From Herbaspirillum sp. AP02 (GTDB lineage: Bacteria > Pseudomonadota > Gammaproteobacteria > Burkholderiales > Burkholderiaceae_D), in the NCBI RefSeq assembly GCF_015767275.1, contig NZ_JADWMY010000017.1:1-64000 (forward strand): a stretch of DNA of 64,000 nt, in the 5' to 3' direction. The notes under the pieces are model-generated. The model saw only the letters and a list, made by a program, of their open reading frames with translations. It had not been told where the DNA came from and ran no database searches. Shown here in pieces: positions 18,411 through 27,303 of the stretch. The position numbers and the translations under genes were made by a program. How positions within the stretch are numbered: the stretch's first letter is position 1; every line of letters starts with the position of its first letter.

Positions 18411-18689
18411 TTACATCGGCTTGAGCGAACCCATGCCGTGCGGGGTCTTGATGGAGGTGCAGGTACCGGCCGGCACGTTCTTCCAGGCATTGCCCTGGTA
18501 GTCCATCTTGGCGGTGCCGGCGCAGGTGGTGCCTTCACCGGCCTTGCAGTCGTTCTGGCCGGCCATGGAGACGCCATAGCACTTCTCGACGGCGGTCTTG
18601 TTCATCGGTTGCTTGTCTTGCGCCATGGCCACGCCGGATGCGAGGGTGGCGAGGGTCAGGGCGGCGGTGGCGACGATACGTGCGTTCAT
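18411..18689 (-). CDS. bufA: Bufferin precursor peptide (DUF2282, BufA1-like)
   Basis: A 92-residue secreted precursor. A signal peptide of about 22 residues ([18 protein letters not shown]) precedes a short mature peptide with four cysteines in the contexts EKCYGV, QNDCKAG, TTCAGT and GTCTSI, which is the DUF2282/BufA1 pattern. It ends in a Gly/Met-rich tail ([10 protein letters not shown]). Such peptides are ribosomally made, modified by the neighbouring MNIO enzyme and exported to bind copper or similar metals in the periplasm (known for Caulobacter bufferins and Cupriavidus gig). The start at 18689 has AGGAGT before it. It is the first gene of the operon, downstream of a GTAACC-N16-CGAA promoter. 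Confidence 0.92.
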   Translation of the reverse strand: MNARIVATAALTLATLASGVAMAQDKQPMNKTAVEKCYGVSMAGQNDCKAGEGTTCAGTAKMDYQGNAWKNVPAGTCTSIKTPHGMGSLKPM

Positions 18690-18782
18690 GGTGGACTCCT
18701 TGAAATGGGAAAGTGAAAAAAGTGATAGCGACCGGTGCAGTCCGCTGGCGGGGGATGCCGTGGCTGCCGATCTGATGGTTAA

Positions 18783-18808
18783 TTCGCCGCTAGTCGGGCG
18801 CCGGTTAC
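18783..18808 (-). promoter_or_regulatory. SigF-type ECF promoter of the bufferin operon
   Basis: Read on the minus strand, GTAACC (18803-18808) is followed after exactly 16 bases by CGAA (18783-18786). This is the GTAACC-N16-CGAA form reported for Caulobacter SigF promoters. It lies about 95 bases before bufA. The same spacing and elements occur in the divergent promoter at 18852-18877. Confidence 0.85.
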
Positions 18809-18851
18809 AGCCGTCGCAAAATTTTTCGGATAAATATTTTTTGCACGGCCT

Positions 18852-18877
18852 GTAACCGGGGGCAGGGTTCAGACGAA
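18852..18877 (+). promoter_or_regulatory. SigF-type ECF promoter of the sigma/anti-sigma operon
   Basis: GTAACC (18852-18857), 16 bases, CGAA (18874-18877) on the plus strand, about 57 bases before the first DUF1109 gene. It is identical in both elements and spacing to the divergent bufferin promoter, which implies autoregulation by the ECF factor encoded in this operon. Confidence 0.85.
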
Positions 18878-18933
18878 TACATAGGAGAGCGCCTGGAGCG
18901 CGTACCTGCTCGCACGAGCCAGAAGGGGATGCA

Positions 18934-19599
18934 ATGAAAACGATGGAACTGGTCAATATGCTGGCCGCCGGCACGGAGGAACAGGCCGCTGGCGGCCGAC
19001 CTGTGATGCTGCGCCATGTCACGGCGCGCATGGCTGTGGCGCTGGGGCTGGGACTGCTGGGGGCGCTGTTGCTGCTGGCGGTCCTGTATGGGGTACGCAG
19101 CGATGTGCGGCAGTTGTTGCAGGCGCCCTTGTTCTGGATGAAGGTGTCCTTCCCGCTGGCGGCCCTGGTCGCTGGACAGATGGCGGCGGCACGGCTGGCG
19201 CGGCCAGGTGTGCGCATCGGCCCGGGACCAGCGGCCGCATTGCTGTTGCCGCCGCTGGTGCTGTGGCTGGCCGGTGGTAGCTGGCTGGCGCTGGCACCGT
19301 CCTCGCAACGACTGGAACTCTTGCTGGGCAGCAGCTGGGAAGTCTGTTCCCTCAACGTGGCCTTGCTGTCGCTGCCTACGCTGGCCACCATGCTGTGGTT
19401 CATGCGCGGCCTGGCACCCACCCGGCTGCATGCGGCCGGCGCGGTGGCCGGGCTGGTGGCGGGCGCACAGGGCGTGCTAGTCTATTCACTTTATTGCGTG
19501 GAGATGGCACCGCCGTTCTGGGGTGTCTGGTACGTGCTGGGGGTGGCGCTGCCGACGCTGGCCGGTGCCTGGTCCGGTCCCTGGCTGCTTCGTTGGTGA
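18934..19599 (+). CDS. DUF1109/NrsF-like anti-sigma factor, first copy
   Basis: A 221-residue inner membrane protein with about six hydrophobic helices. Its start ([13 protein letters not shown]) is the short cytoplasmic segment typical of DUF1109/NrsF, membrane anti-sigma factors for SigF-type ECF factors. The two periplasm-facing cysteines reported as sensing residues in NrsF fit SSWEVCSLN and [14 protein letters not shown]. It precedes the sigma gene by 15 bases. A second related protein follows the sigma gene, so this operon holds a tandem pair. The last residues (GPWLLRW) are shared with the second copy (GPRLLRW). Confidence 0.82.
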   Translation: MKTMELVNMLAAGTEEQAAGGRPVMLRHVTARMAVALGLGLLGALLLLAVLYGVRSDVRQLLQAPLFWMKVSFPLAALVAGQMAAARLARPGVRIGPGPAAALLLPPLVLWLAGGSWLALAPSSQRLELLLGSSWEVCSLNVALLSLPTLATMLWFMRGLAPTRLHAAGAVAGLVAGAQGVLVYSLYCVEMAPPFWGVWYVLGVALPTLAGAWSGPWLLRW

Positions 19600-19614
19600 T
19601 CTGGCGGCTCTTCC

Positions 19615-20262
19615 ATGACTGAAAGCCTATTCATGTTTGCTCATGCCGCACCGGCCTTGCCGGATGACCGGGCCGTCCGACCGGGCCAGCCATTGACCGG
19701 CAAGGAACCCTCGCACCCCACCGAAGAACGTCTGCGTGCCTTGCTGCTGGCCGGGCTGGATGGCGATGCCGTGGCCTACCGGGATTTCCTCTCGGAACTC
19801 AGCGGGCGGCTGCGGGCCTTCCTGCGCAAGCGCCTGCAGAACATGCAGGATGAAGTCGAGGACGTGGTCCAGGAAACCCTGTTGGCGGTGCACAACGCCC
19901 GTCATACCTATCGCTCCGATCAGCCGCTGACGGCCTGGGTACATGCCATCGCGCGCTACAAGCTGATGGATTTCCTGCGTGCCCGGTCGCGCCGGGAAGC
20001 CTTCAACGACCCGCTGGACGAAGAACACGACCTGCTGGCCACCTGCGACGATGAGCCGGCCCAGGCCCGGCGCGATGTCGGTGCGCTGCTGGAGGAATTG
20101 CCCGAGAAACAGCGCCTGCCGATCCTGCATGTGAAGCTGGAAGGCCTGTCGGTGGCCGAGACGGCGCAACTGACGGGGATGTCGGAGTCGGCTGTGAAGG
20201 TCGGCATCCACCGTGGCCTCAAGGCGCTGGCCCTCAAGATCAGGGAGAAATTGCAAGCATGA
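19615..20262 (+). CDS. ECF RNA polymerase sigma factor (SigF-like)
   Basis: A 215-residue ECF sigma factor. Region 2 is at about residues 45-115 ([58 protein letters not shown]). Region 4 is at about 145-210 ([40 protein letters not shown]). No region 3 is present. The [15 protein letters not shown] segment fits the group paired with DUF1109 anti-sigma factors. Either ATG, 19615 or 19633, could be the start; neither has a strong ribosome binding site. Its stop overlaps the next DUF1109 start by four bases. The likely regulon includes its own operon and the bufferin operon, as both have the same promoter form. Confidence 0.93.
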   Translation: MTESLFMFAHAAPALPDDRAVRPGQPLTGKEPSHPTEERLRALLLAGLDGDAVAYRDFLSELSGRLRAFLRKRLQNMQDEVEDVVQETLLAVHNARHTYRSDQPLTAWVHAIARYKLMDFLRARSRREAFNDPLDEEHDLLATCDDEPAQARRDVGALLEELPEKQRLPILHVKLEGLSVAETAQLTGMSESAVKVGIHRGLKALALKIREKLQA

Positions 20263-20900
20263 AGACCGATGAACTCATTTCCATGATGGCCAGCGGGGTG
20301 GCGCCCGTGGACCGCCGGTTGCCGCTGCGGCAGATGGTGCAGGCACTGACGCTGGGCGCGGTGTTGTCGCTGCTGCTGATGCTGAAGGTCTACGGCCTGC
20401 GGCCTGACCTGGGCGTGATGCTGGGTGTGCCAATGTTCTGGATCAAGCTGGCCTTCCCGAGCGCACTGGCCATGGGAGCCATGCTGGTGCTGTGGCGCCT
20501 GATGCGTCCGGGCCTGCGGGTGGGCGCCGCCTGGGCTGGCATCGCCTTGCCCAGCCTGGCGATCTGGGCCGGTGGCGCGCTGGTGCTGCTGGCCAGTCCG
20601 GCGGCGCAACGTCTGCCATTGCTCATGGGCAGCACCTGGCGTAGTTGTCCTTTCAATATCGCGCTGCTGTCGGTGCCGCTGTTCATCGGCATCTTCTGGG
20701 CTGTGCGCGGCATGGCACCGACCCGCCTGCGCCTGACCGGCGCCGTGGCCGGGCTGCTGGCGGGGGCGGTGGCGACCATGGTGTATTGCCTGCATTGCCC
20801 TGAGATGGAGGCGCCTTTCTGGGGCGTGTGGTATTTCCTGGGCATATTGGTGCCGGCGTTTGCCGGTCTGTTGCTGGGGCCGCGGCTGTTGCGCTGGTAG
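20259..20900 (+). CDS. DUF1109/NrsF-like anti-sigma factor, second copy
   Basis: A 213-residue inner membrane protein clearly paralogous to the protein at 18934-19599, with the same MKT.ELI.MMASG start, the [11 protein letters not shown] helix and the [14 protein letters not shown] end. Its cysteines are in STWRSCPFN and [15 protein letters not shown], so it has one more (YCLHC) than the first copy. It is translationally coupled to the sigma factor (ATGA overlap), the usual arrangement for the cognate anti-sigma factor. This copy is therefore the best candidate for the main sensor; the upstream copy may respond to a different signal. Confidence 0.85.
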   Translation: MKTDELISMMASGVAPVDRRLPLRQMVQALTLGAVLSLLLMLKVYGLRPDLGVMLGVPMFWIKLAFPSALAMGAMLVLWRLMRPGLRVGAAWAGIALPSLAIWAGGALVLLASPAAQRLPLLMGSTWRSCPFNIALLSVPLFIGIFWAVRGMAPTRLRLTGAVAGLLAGAVATMVYCLHCPEMEAPFWGVWYFLGILVPAFAGLLLGPRLLRW

Positions 20901-20962
20901 GTTGGAAAACAAGCTGAAGAACAAGTTGAAAAGCAAGCCGGAAAAACGGAGAAACCAGGAAC

Positions 20963-21850
20963 ATGCGACTTTCAGACCTGTGGCGACGCGCCACTCCCAA
21001 GACCCCGGCACGTCACGCTGCCGACGACGCGCCCCTGCTGACCAGCCTGTTCCTGCTGGCCTGGGCGGTGGAGGCGCGCGATCCCTACACCGGCGGGCAT
21101 CTGTGGCGGGTGGCGCGGCTGTCGCGGCTGCTGGCCGAAGCGGCCGGGCTGGACCGGGCGCAGGTGGCGCGCATCACCATCGGCGCCTTCCTGCATGACC
21201 TGGGCAAGATCGGCATTCCCGATGCGGTACTGGGCAAGAAATCCAAGTTGGACGATGCCGAATACGCGGTCATCAAGACCCACCCGGAAATCGGTCATCG
21301 CATGCTGGCCGGGCATCCCCTGGCGGCGCTGGCCGAGGATGCGGTACTGCTGCACCATGAAACGCCGGACGGTCGGGGCTACCCCTTCGGACGACGTGGC
21401 GAGGAGATTCCGCTGGCGGCCCGTATCGTGGGTATCTGCGACGCCTTCGATGCCATGACCAGCACCCGGCCCTATCGCAGCGGCATGCCCATTGCGCGGG
21501 CCATGGAGATCATCCAGGGTGAGCTGGGCCGACAGTTCGACGCGACCCTGGGGACGCTGTTCATCGGCCTGCAACAGCATCCCGAGCTGGTGCATATCGT
21601 CGGTCATAGCGATGAGGGTATCCCCCTGCAGCGCTGCGTGTCGTGCGGTCCGGTGGTGGTGCGTCCGCGCCACGCGGTGGCGGGCGATACCTTGTACTGC
21701 CCGGCCTGCCACAGTGAATACACCATTGCTGCCCACGACCAGGGACTGGTCGCCACCGGCAGGCAGGATACGGCCCGTGCCCTGGCGGTGGCGCCTGACA
21801 GCGCACTGATCGGGCGGCTGGTTGGCGAAAACCTGGCGGCCATCGCCTGA
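20963..21850 (+). CDS. HD-GYP domain protein with C-terminal zinc-ribbon-like motif
   Basis: A 295-residue cytoplasmic protein. Residues about 25-215 form an HD-GYP domain, with HLWRVARLS, FLHDLGKIGIPDAVLGK, THPEIGHRML, HHETPDGRGYPFG and ICDAFDAMTS. These residues fit an active cyclic-di-GMP phosphodiesterase. A cysteine-rich tail follows: CVSCG (about 220) and CPACH (about 250), a CxxC-N-CxxC set that probably binds zinc or another metal. No receiver or membrane part is present. It lies 62 bases after the second DUF1109 gene on the same strand, so it may belong to the SigF-type operon. Confidence 0.88.
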   Translation: MRLSDLWRRATPKTPARHAADDAPLLTSLFLLAWAVEARDPYTGGHLWRVARLSRLLAEAAGLDRAQVARITIGAFLHDLGKIGIPDAVLGKKSKLDDAEYAVIKTHPEIGHRMLAGHPLAALAEDAVLLHHETPDGRGYPFGRRGEEIPLAARIVGICDAFDAMTSTRPYRSGMPIARAMEIIQGELGRQFDATLGTLFIGLQQHPELVHIVGHSDEGIPLQRCVSCGPVVVRPRHAVAGDTLYCPACHSEYTIAAHDQGLVATGRQDTARALAVAPDSALIGRLVGENLAAIA

Positions 21851-21859
21851 CGCCGATAT

Positions 21860-21885
21860 GAAAAAGCCCGCGCTGGGCGCGGGCT
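21860..21885 (-). terminator. Terminator of the DWETF chemoreceptor gene
   Basis: The stem AGCCCGCG/CGCGGGCT with a 5-base loop is followed on the minus strand by TTTTT. It ends the leftward chemoreceptor gene and may also stop the convergent HD-GYP transcript. Confidence 0.85.
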
Positions 21886-21915
21886 GATCGTACACCGTGC
21901 GCCAGGCGCCGGGGT

Positions 21916-23754
21916 TCAGAAGGTCTCCCAATCCCCCTCATCTTCACCGGCCGGCAGGCGCGAAGGCGACTTGCCGCCTGCCGCCTTGGACGCGGGTGCC
22001 TCGGCCTTGGCGGTAGCCGGCTTGGCTGCAGCTGCCTTCGGTGCAGCCGCCTTAGGCGCGGCCGGCCTGGGCGCCGAAGCCTTGGGGGCGGGCACTGCTG
22101 GTCGGGCTGCAGCCGGTTTGGGAGGTGTCGCCGCCGATGTCGGTGCGGCCGGACGTACCGGCGCCCTGGGAGTGACCGGCGCTGTCTGCGCCGCGCGGGC
22201 ATGGCTGCCGTCGATGTGGAAGCCGCCCACCAGACCGGCCAGGGTCGCAGCCTGATCCTGCAGCGACTGGGCAGCCGCCGCCGCCTGTTCCACCAGCGCA
22301 GCATTCTGCTGGGTGCCTTCGTCCATCTGGGTGATGGCGCGACCCACCTCGGCGATGCCGGCGCTCTGTTCCTGGCTGGCCGAGCTGATCTCGCCCACGA
22401 TATCGGTCACACGGCGGACGCTGGCCACCACTTCGGTCATGGTAGCGCCAGCCTGTTCGACCAGCTTGCTGCCGGTGTCGACCTTGGAGACCGAGTCATC
22501 GATCAATGCCTTGATTTCCTTGGCGGCGGAGGCCGAGCGCTGGGCCAGGGAACGCACCTCCGAGGCCACCACCGCAAAGCCGCGCCCCTGTTCGCCGGCA
22601 CGGGCTGCTTCCACCGCCGCGTTCAGGGCCAGGATATTGGTCTGGAAGGCGATGCCGTCGATCACGCCGATGATGTCGGCGATCTTGCGCGAACTGTCGG
22701 TGATGCCTTCCATGGTCTGCACCACCTGGCTGACCACGCTGCCACCCTGGATCGCCACGTCCGAGGCCGATTCGGCCAACTGGTTGGCCTGGCGCGCGTT
22801 GTCGGCATTCTGCTTGACGGTGGCCGTCAATTCTTCCATGGCCGAGGCGGTTTCTTCCAGCGAGCCGGCTTGCTGTTCGGTGCGGCCCGACAGGTCCAGG
22901 TTGCCGCTGGCGATTTCCTGCGAGGCGGTGGCAATCGTATCGGCCGAGGTCTTGATGTTGGTGATGGTATTGAGCAGCGAGTCACGCATGCTGCGCACCG
23001 CAAACAGCAGGCTGCTGCTGTCACCCGGCGCGGTCTCGATGTTGGGGGTGAGGTCGCCCTGGGCGATGCGGTTGGCCACGTCGGCCGCCTTGGCCGGATC
23101 GCCACCGATGGTGCGCAGGATGCCACGGTTGATCACGATCACCAGGGCCACCAGCGCGGCGGCGACTACTGCAAACAGGATCACCATCTGCCACAGGCTG
23201 CGCATGAAGGCGGCGTTGATGTCATCCATGTAGGCGCCGGTGGTCAGGTTCCAGTCCCAGGGCTGGTAGGCGATCACGAAGGAGGTCTTGGCCACCGGTT
23301 CGGCTGCCCCGACCTTGGGCCACAGATAGTGGACGAAGCCGCCATTGGGCTGGCTGCCGGCCTTGGTGATCTCGACGAACAGGTTGTTGCCGGCCGGGTC
23401 CTTGAAGTTGCTCAGGTCCTTGCCATCCAGTTCGGTCTTGATCGGGTGCATCACGATGATCTGGGCCGAGGTGGAAATCGAGAAGTAGCCATCACTGCCA
23501 TAGCGCAGGCTCTTGATGGCCGCCTTGGCGCGCTTTTGCGCTTCTTCCTTGGTCATGGTGCCGCCCTCGGCCAGGGCGCCGTAGCCCTTGACCAGCGACA
23601 GTGCGGTCTGGCCGATGTTGGTCAGGTCGGCCTTGCGTTCCTCCAGGCGGACCTGGCGCACCATGAAGGCGCTGAAGACGGAAATGGCCAGAAGTGCGAT
23701 GAGGCTCAGTACGAGCGGCAGCCAAAGTTTCTTGCTGAAGGACAACTGGCCCAT
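21916..23754 (-). CDS. Methyl-accepting chemotaxis protein with Cache sensor and C-terminal pentapeptide
   Basis: A 612-residue chemoreceptor. TM1 is at about 11-32 ([21 protein letters not shown]). A periplasmic single-Cache domain follows ([47 protein letters not shown]), then TM2 near 188-210, HAMP, and the signalling domain with [20 protein letters not shown]. An Ala/Pro/Lys-rich linker of about 75 residues then leads to the last five residues, DWETF. This matches the NWETF-type tether that binds CheR/CheB in enteric receptors. It is a single gene with GGAGA before the ATG. The ligand is not known; such Cache receptors often sense small organic acids. Confidence 0.93.
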   Translation of the reverse strand: MGQLSFSKKLWLPLVLSLIALLAISVFSAFMVRQVRLEERKADLTNIGQTALSLVKGYGALAEGGTMTKEEAQKRAKAAIKSLRYGSDGYFSISTSAQIIVMHPIKTELDGKDLSNFKDPAGNNLFVEITKAGSQPNGGFVHYLWPKVGAAEPVAKTSFVIAYQPWDWNLTTGAYMDDINAAFMRSLWQMVILFAVVAAALVALVIVINRGILRTIGGDPAKAADVANRIAQGDLTPNIETAPGDSSSLLFAVRSMRDSLLNTITNIKTSADTIATASQEIASGNLDLSGRTEQQAGSLEETASAMEELTATVKQNADNARQANQLAESASDVAIQGGSVVSQVVQTMEGITDSSRKIADIIGVIDGIAFQTNILALNAAVEAARAGEQGRGFAVVASEVRSLAQRSASAAKEIKALIDDSVSKVDTGSKLVEQAGATMTEVVASVRRVTDIVGEISSASQEQSAGIAEVGRAITQMDEGTQQNAALVEQAAAAAQSLQDQAATLAGLVGGFHIDGSHARAAQTAPVTPRAPVRPAAPTSAATPPKPAAARPAVPAPKASAPRPAAPKAAAPKAAAAKPATAKAEAPASKAAGGKSPSRLPAGEDEGDWETF

Positions 23755-23980
23755 GATGTAGATCTCCCATTGGTTGGTGGAGGCTCCCCGGCATCCTTGC
23801 GCCGGAGCGATTGCGCCGGGACGCCGGTCCCGGACGCATCACTTTGTGTGAGCGATGTAAGAACAATGACACGCTGAAACTCACCCGGGCGGCGAAACCG
23901 CGGCAGCCTGGGTGACGTTGTCACTTTACCGTTTGATGACAAGGGCGAAGGCGCGAACAGGAGGCGGAAGGGTGGTCACT

Positions 23981-24748
23981 TCATGGGCTGACGGCAGCGC
24001 GCAGGCGATACCAGGCCTGGCCTATCCATTCACGCAGGGCGTAGCTGGCCATCTGCAGGTGGCTGGCGCCGGGCAGGTAATCGGTCACGCGCGCGCGTGC
24101 CGGCACCAGGAACAGCGTGGCTGCAGCCTTGGCCTGCAGCCCGGTGCGGGCGAAGGCGCGCATGGCACGCGGCATGTGGATGCTGTCGGTGACGACGATG
24201 ACGCGCTCGATACCATCCGCCTTGAGCATGGCCGCCGACAGGGTGGCGTTGTCGGCGGTGGTGTCGGCATGGCGCTCCTGCCAGCGCACGGGCACGCCGA
24301 AATCGCGCTGCAGCACCCGTGCCATCAGTTCGGCCTCGCTCTGTGGCGAGCCGTCCGGACTGCCCCCGGTGACCAGGATGGGCAGGCCGCTCTGGCGATG
24401 CAGGGCGGCGCCGTATTGCAGCCGCTTCATGCCGATCGGCGTGGCGTCGTCCAGTCCGCCATATTCCGGCGCCTGGTCGATCCGGCCCGAACCGAGGATG
24501 ACGATGGCCTGGGCATCCCCCACCGTCGCCAGCGGCGGGTACTGGTTTTCCAGCGGGGCGATCAGGCACAGGGCGCCTATCCGGGTGCTGAGCACCAGCA
24601 GGCTGGCCACCCCCAGCAGCAGCAGCGCCGCGCCGGCGCGCGGTGCGCGGCGCCGCCACAGCCAGCCGGCCAGGCACAGCAGCAGGGGGGAGACCGGTGG
24701 CAGCAGCAGGCTGCTGGCCACGGCGGAGAGCAGGACGGAAAAGGACAT
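23981..24748 (-). CDS. YdcF/ElyC-family membrane-anchored protein (DUF218)
   Basis: A 255-residue protein with two N-terminal hydrophobic helices (LSAVASSLLLPPVSPLLLCLAGWLW, AALLLLGVASLLVLS) and a DUF218 domain. The domain shows AIVILGSGRIDQAPEYGG, LPILVTGGSPDGSPQSEAE, RHADTTADNATLSA and VIVVTDSIHMPRAMRAF, all family motifs. In E. coli the related ElyC affects peptidoglycan and undecaprenyl-carrier use; the function here is unproven. The start at 24748 is chosen since the first membrane helix begins there; an upstream in-frame ATG at 24850 gives an unlikely extension. Confidence 0.85.
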   Translation of the reverse strand: MSFSVLLSAVASSLLLPPVSPLLLCLAGWLWRRRAPRAGAALLLLGVASLLVLSTRIGALCLIAPLENQYPPLATVGDAQAIVILGSGRIDQAPEYGGLDDATPIGMKRLQYGAALHRQSGLPILVTGGSPDGSPQSEAELMARVLQRDFGVPVRWQERHADTTADNATLSAAMLKADGIERVIVVTDSIHMPRAMRAFARTGLQAKAAATLFLVPARARVTDYLPGASHLQMASYALREWIGQAWYRLRAAVSP

Positions 24749-24906
24749 GGGCGGCACGCAAAGCAGGATGAGCGCGCATTGTGCGGCATTGTGCAGCCCC
24801 GCGTCACGTGTGTTGCCGTCGCTGAAAATGCACAATTTGCCTCGCAGCACGTAATCCCTGAAAATGCGGGATCGCTACAGGAAAGGGCATACGCCCGGGG
24901 AACGCC

Positions 24907-26328
24907 GTGATACGACTCGTCTTGTTGTTGCTGGGAGCGGATTTCATCCGCCGCAATTGGCATGCATTGGCTGTGGCCGGCCTGGCCTGGGGCACCATCG
25001 GCGTATCGCTGATGATCGATGCCCTGGACGGCGTGCTCAATTTTCCGCTGACCCTGTTCGGCTACCTGCTGTTGCTGGAGAGCCTGGTCACGCTGTGGGT
25101 GGCCAACAGCGGCATGGGGGCGCAGAAGACCCTGCGCTACGTCAAGGGGACCCTGTTCCTGCTGATCGCCATCCTGGTCATCACCCAGCACCAGGCCAGC
25201 AACATGGCGCTGGCCATGCTGTTCGGGATCGCCTTCACCATCGGTGGCTCGCTGCAGATCACCTCGGCACTGGTGGTCCGTTTCCCGCGCTGGCGTACTG
25301 CCATGCTGGGCGGACTGGTGCAGATCGTGCTGGCAATCTTCTTCTTCCAGCCCTATCCCACCCACTACAAGGGGACCGTGCCTTACTGCCTGGCGCTGGG
25401 CCTGATCTTCGGTGGCTGGAACATGATCTGGCTGGCCCTGCGCAGCCGCATGCTGCCGCAGCAGGCCTCGGCCGACGTGCTGGTGGAGCGCAACAGCGGC
25501 GACGACCGGCCCTTCGACGCCGGGCTGCATGACGGTGCGGCCGACCTGCAATCGCGCCTGCGTCCGGCTTCTTCCGAGGCCACAGAGGCCACGCGGGCCA
25601 CCGTGGCTGCGCCCCTGACCGTGCACGTCTGGACGCCGACCGGCAGTGCCAAGGGGCCGGCGCGACGACAGCCGGTGATCGATCGCTACATCGCCGCGGT
25701 CGACCTCAATGGCGTCATCTCCACCGGCCACGCGGCGCTGGAGATACAGCCCGATCTCTACATCAGCCTGTATCCGGCCGAAGAGATCGATCGCTCGCCG
25801 GACCAGTTCGCGCGCCTGTTGCGGGCCACCGCCGAGAACGACGTCAAGGGCCGCTACCTGACCGACTACGCCAGCGAAGCGGCGGCCTGGTGCGAATCGA
25901 CCGAGAAGATCGTCTTCCGCGACTATCGCCGTGCTTCGCTGGATCGCTTCTGGCAGCACTACCGCCGCACCGAAATCTACAACCTGACCCACCGCAATTG
26001 CTCCAGCACCGTGGCCAATGCCCTGGAGGCGGCGCTGGAGGGCGTCATGGGCGGTCGCGACCGTCACTGGTTCAATGCGGTGCGGATGATGTTCACCCCC
26101 GAGATATGGGTCGCCAGCCAGATCCGCAAGCGCGCCGTGACCATGGCCTGGACCCCGGGCATGGTGCTGGACTATGCCCGCGCCCTGCGCGCCGTGGTGC
26201 ACCCGCGCCCGCTGTCGTGGGCTGCGTCGCTGCAACTGGCGCTGCGCCAGAGCCGCCGCCTGCGCCAGGGCTGGCGTGCGCGCCGTCGCTACGCCGAGCA
26301 CGAAAACCCCGGTTCCGGGCAATCATGA
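24907..26328 (+). CDS. HdeD-like membrane domain fused to a permuted-papain-like domain
   Basis: A 473-residue protein. Residues about 1-190 are six hydrophobic helices like the HdeD/DUF308 family ([55 protein letters not shown]). After a polar linker, residues about 235-430 form a soluble domain with GHAALEI near 274 and HRNCSSTVANALEAAL near 365. This His-then-Cys order resembles permuted NlpC/P60 or papain-like folds, so Cys365 and His274 may be a catalytic pair; this is inference. It starts at GTG and overlaps the next gene, a lipase, by four bases, which suggests a joint role at the membrane, possibly acting on lipids or lipopeptides. Confidence 0.7.
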   Translation: MIRLVLLLLGADFIRRNWHALAVAGLAWGTIGVSLMIDALDGVLNFPLTLFGYLLLLESLVTLWVANSGMGAQKTLRYVKGTLFLLIAILVITQHQASNMALAMLFGIAFTIGGSLQITSALVVRFPRWRTAMLGGLVQIVLAIFFFQPYPTHYKGTVPYCLALGLIFGGWNMIWLALRSRMLPQQASADVLVERNSGDDRPFDAGLHDGAADLQSRLRPASSEATEATRATVAAPLTVHVWTPTGSAKGPARRQPVIDRYIAAVDLNGVISTGHAALEIQPDLYISLYPAEEIDRSPDQFARLLRATAENDVKGRYLTDYASEAAAWCESTEKIVFRDYRRASLDRFWQHYRRTEIYNLTHRNCSSTVANALEAALEGVMGGRDRHWFNAVRMMFTPEIWVASQIRKRAVTMAWTPGMVLDYARALRAVVHPRPLSWAASLQLALRQSRRLRQGWRARRRYAEHENPGSGQS

Positions 26329-27173
26329 GCGCGCTCGCGCCCGTGCAGGAACACTGGATCGATGCCGCCGACGGCACCCGGCTGTTCTGCCGCGACTGGC
26401 TGGTACCGGGCGCCACGGCGGCCGTGCAGATGGTGCATGGGCTGGGCGAACATGGCGGGCGCTATGCGGCGCTGGCGCAGTTGTTCAACGAGGCGGGCAT
26501 GTCGGTACGCATCTGCGACCATCGCGGTCACGGGAATTCCGGCGGCCGCCAGGGCAGCCTGATCCAGGCGGACGACCTGCTGCGCGATCTCAAGCAAAGC
26601 TTCGATGATTTCAGCCGCCGCACCCAGTGCACGCCGCTGCTGTTCGGCCACAGCATGGGGGGACTGGTGGCGGCGCGCTTCGCCACCGGTGGCTATAGCC
26701 CGGTGCGCGCGCTGGCGCTGTCGTCCCCGGCGCTGGCATTGGACCTGAGCGGCTGGCAAAGGCTGCTGCTGCAGGTCTCTTCGGCCATCGCCCCTGGCCT
26801 GGCGTTGCCCACGGCCTTGCCGGCCAGCCGCATTTCGCACGATCCGCACCAGGTCCTGGCCTACCGCCGGGACCCGCTCAACCACGGCAAGATCGCCCCG
26901 CGCATGCTCAATTTCATGCTGGATGCGATGCACCAGGTGGCCCGTGATGCGGCCCAGTTCACCCGGCCGGTGCTGTTGCAGGTGGCGGGCGATGATGCCT
27001 TCGTCGCTCCGCGTGGCAGCCGCGCCTTTTTCGAGGCCTTGCCGGGGGTGCGGAAGACCCTGCACTGGTATGGCGCCGCCTATCACGAGATTTTCAACGA
27101 GGAGGTGGGGCTGCGTGAGCAGGTCATGCACGATTTGCGTGTCTGGTTGGCGCAGTTGCCGGCAGCCGACTGA
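26325..27173 (+). CDS. Alpha/beta hydrolase, monoacylglycerol lipase/lysophospholipase type
   Basis: A 282-residue serine hydrolase of the Hydrolase_4 group. Motifs: MVHGLGEHGGRYAALA (oxyanion region), CDHRGHGNSGG, the nucleophile elbow FGHSMGGLVAA with Ser near residue 111, VAGDDAFV for the acid, and YHEIFNE for the catalytic histidine. It is likely cytoplasmic, with no signal peptide. The ATG overlaps the stop of the HdeD-fusion gene (ATGA). A strong terminator follows at 27255. The natural substrate is not known. Confidence 0.9.
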   Translation: MSALAPVQEHWIDAADGTRLFCRDWLVPGATAAVQMVHGLGEHGGRYAALAQLFNEAGMSVRICDHRGHGNSGGRQGSLIQADDLLRDLKQSFDDFSRRTQCTPLLFGHSMGGLVAARFATGGYSPVRALALSSPALALDLSGWQRLLLQVSSAIAPGLALPTALPASRISHDPHQVLAYRRDPLNHGKIAPRMLNFMLDAMHQVARDAAQFTRPVLLQVAGDDAFVAPRGSRAFFEALPGVRKTLHWYGAAYHEIFNEEVGLREQVMHDLRVWLAQLPAAD

Positions 27174-27254
27174 GTATCGCGGCGGATGCGCTGCCTGAAG
27201 CGAGTAGGGGCAGGCTGTCCGAGGCAGGAGAATTAACCTGGAATTACGTCTGTA

Positions 27255-27300
27255 AAGCGTCGCAGCCAGCCCGATGAGGCGTCGGCGCGACGCTTTTTTT
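27255..27300 (+). terminator. Terminator after the hydrolase gene
   Basis: AAGCGTCGC and GCGACGCTT form a 9-bp stem with a loop of about 23 bases, followed by a run of T residues. It closes the HdeD-fusion/lipase operon. Confidence 0.85.
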
Positions 27301-27303
27301 CGC

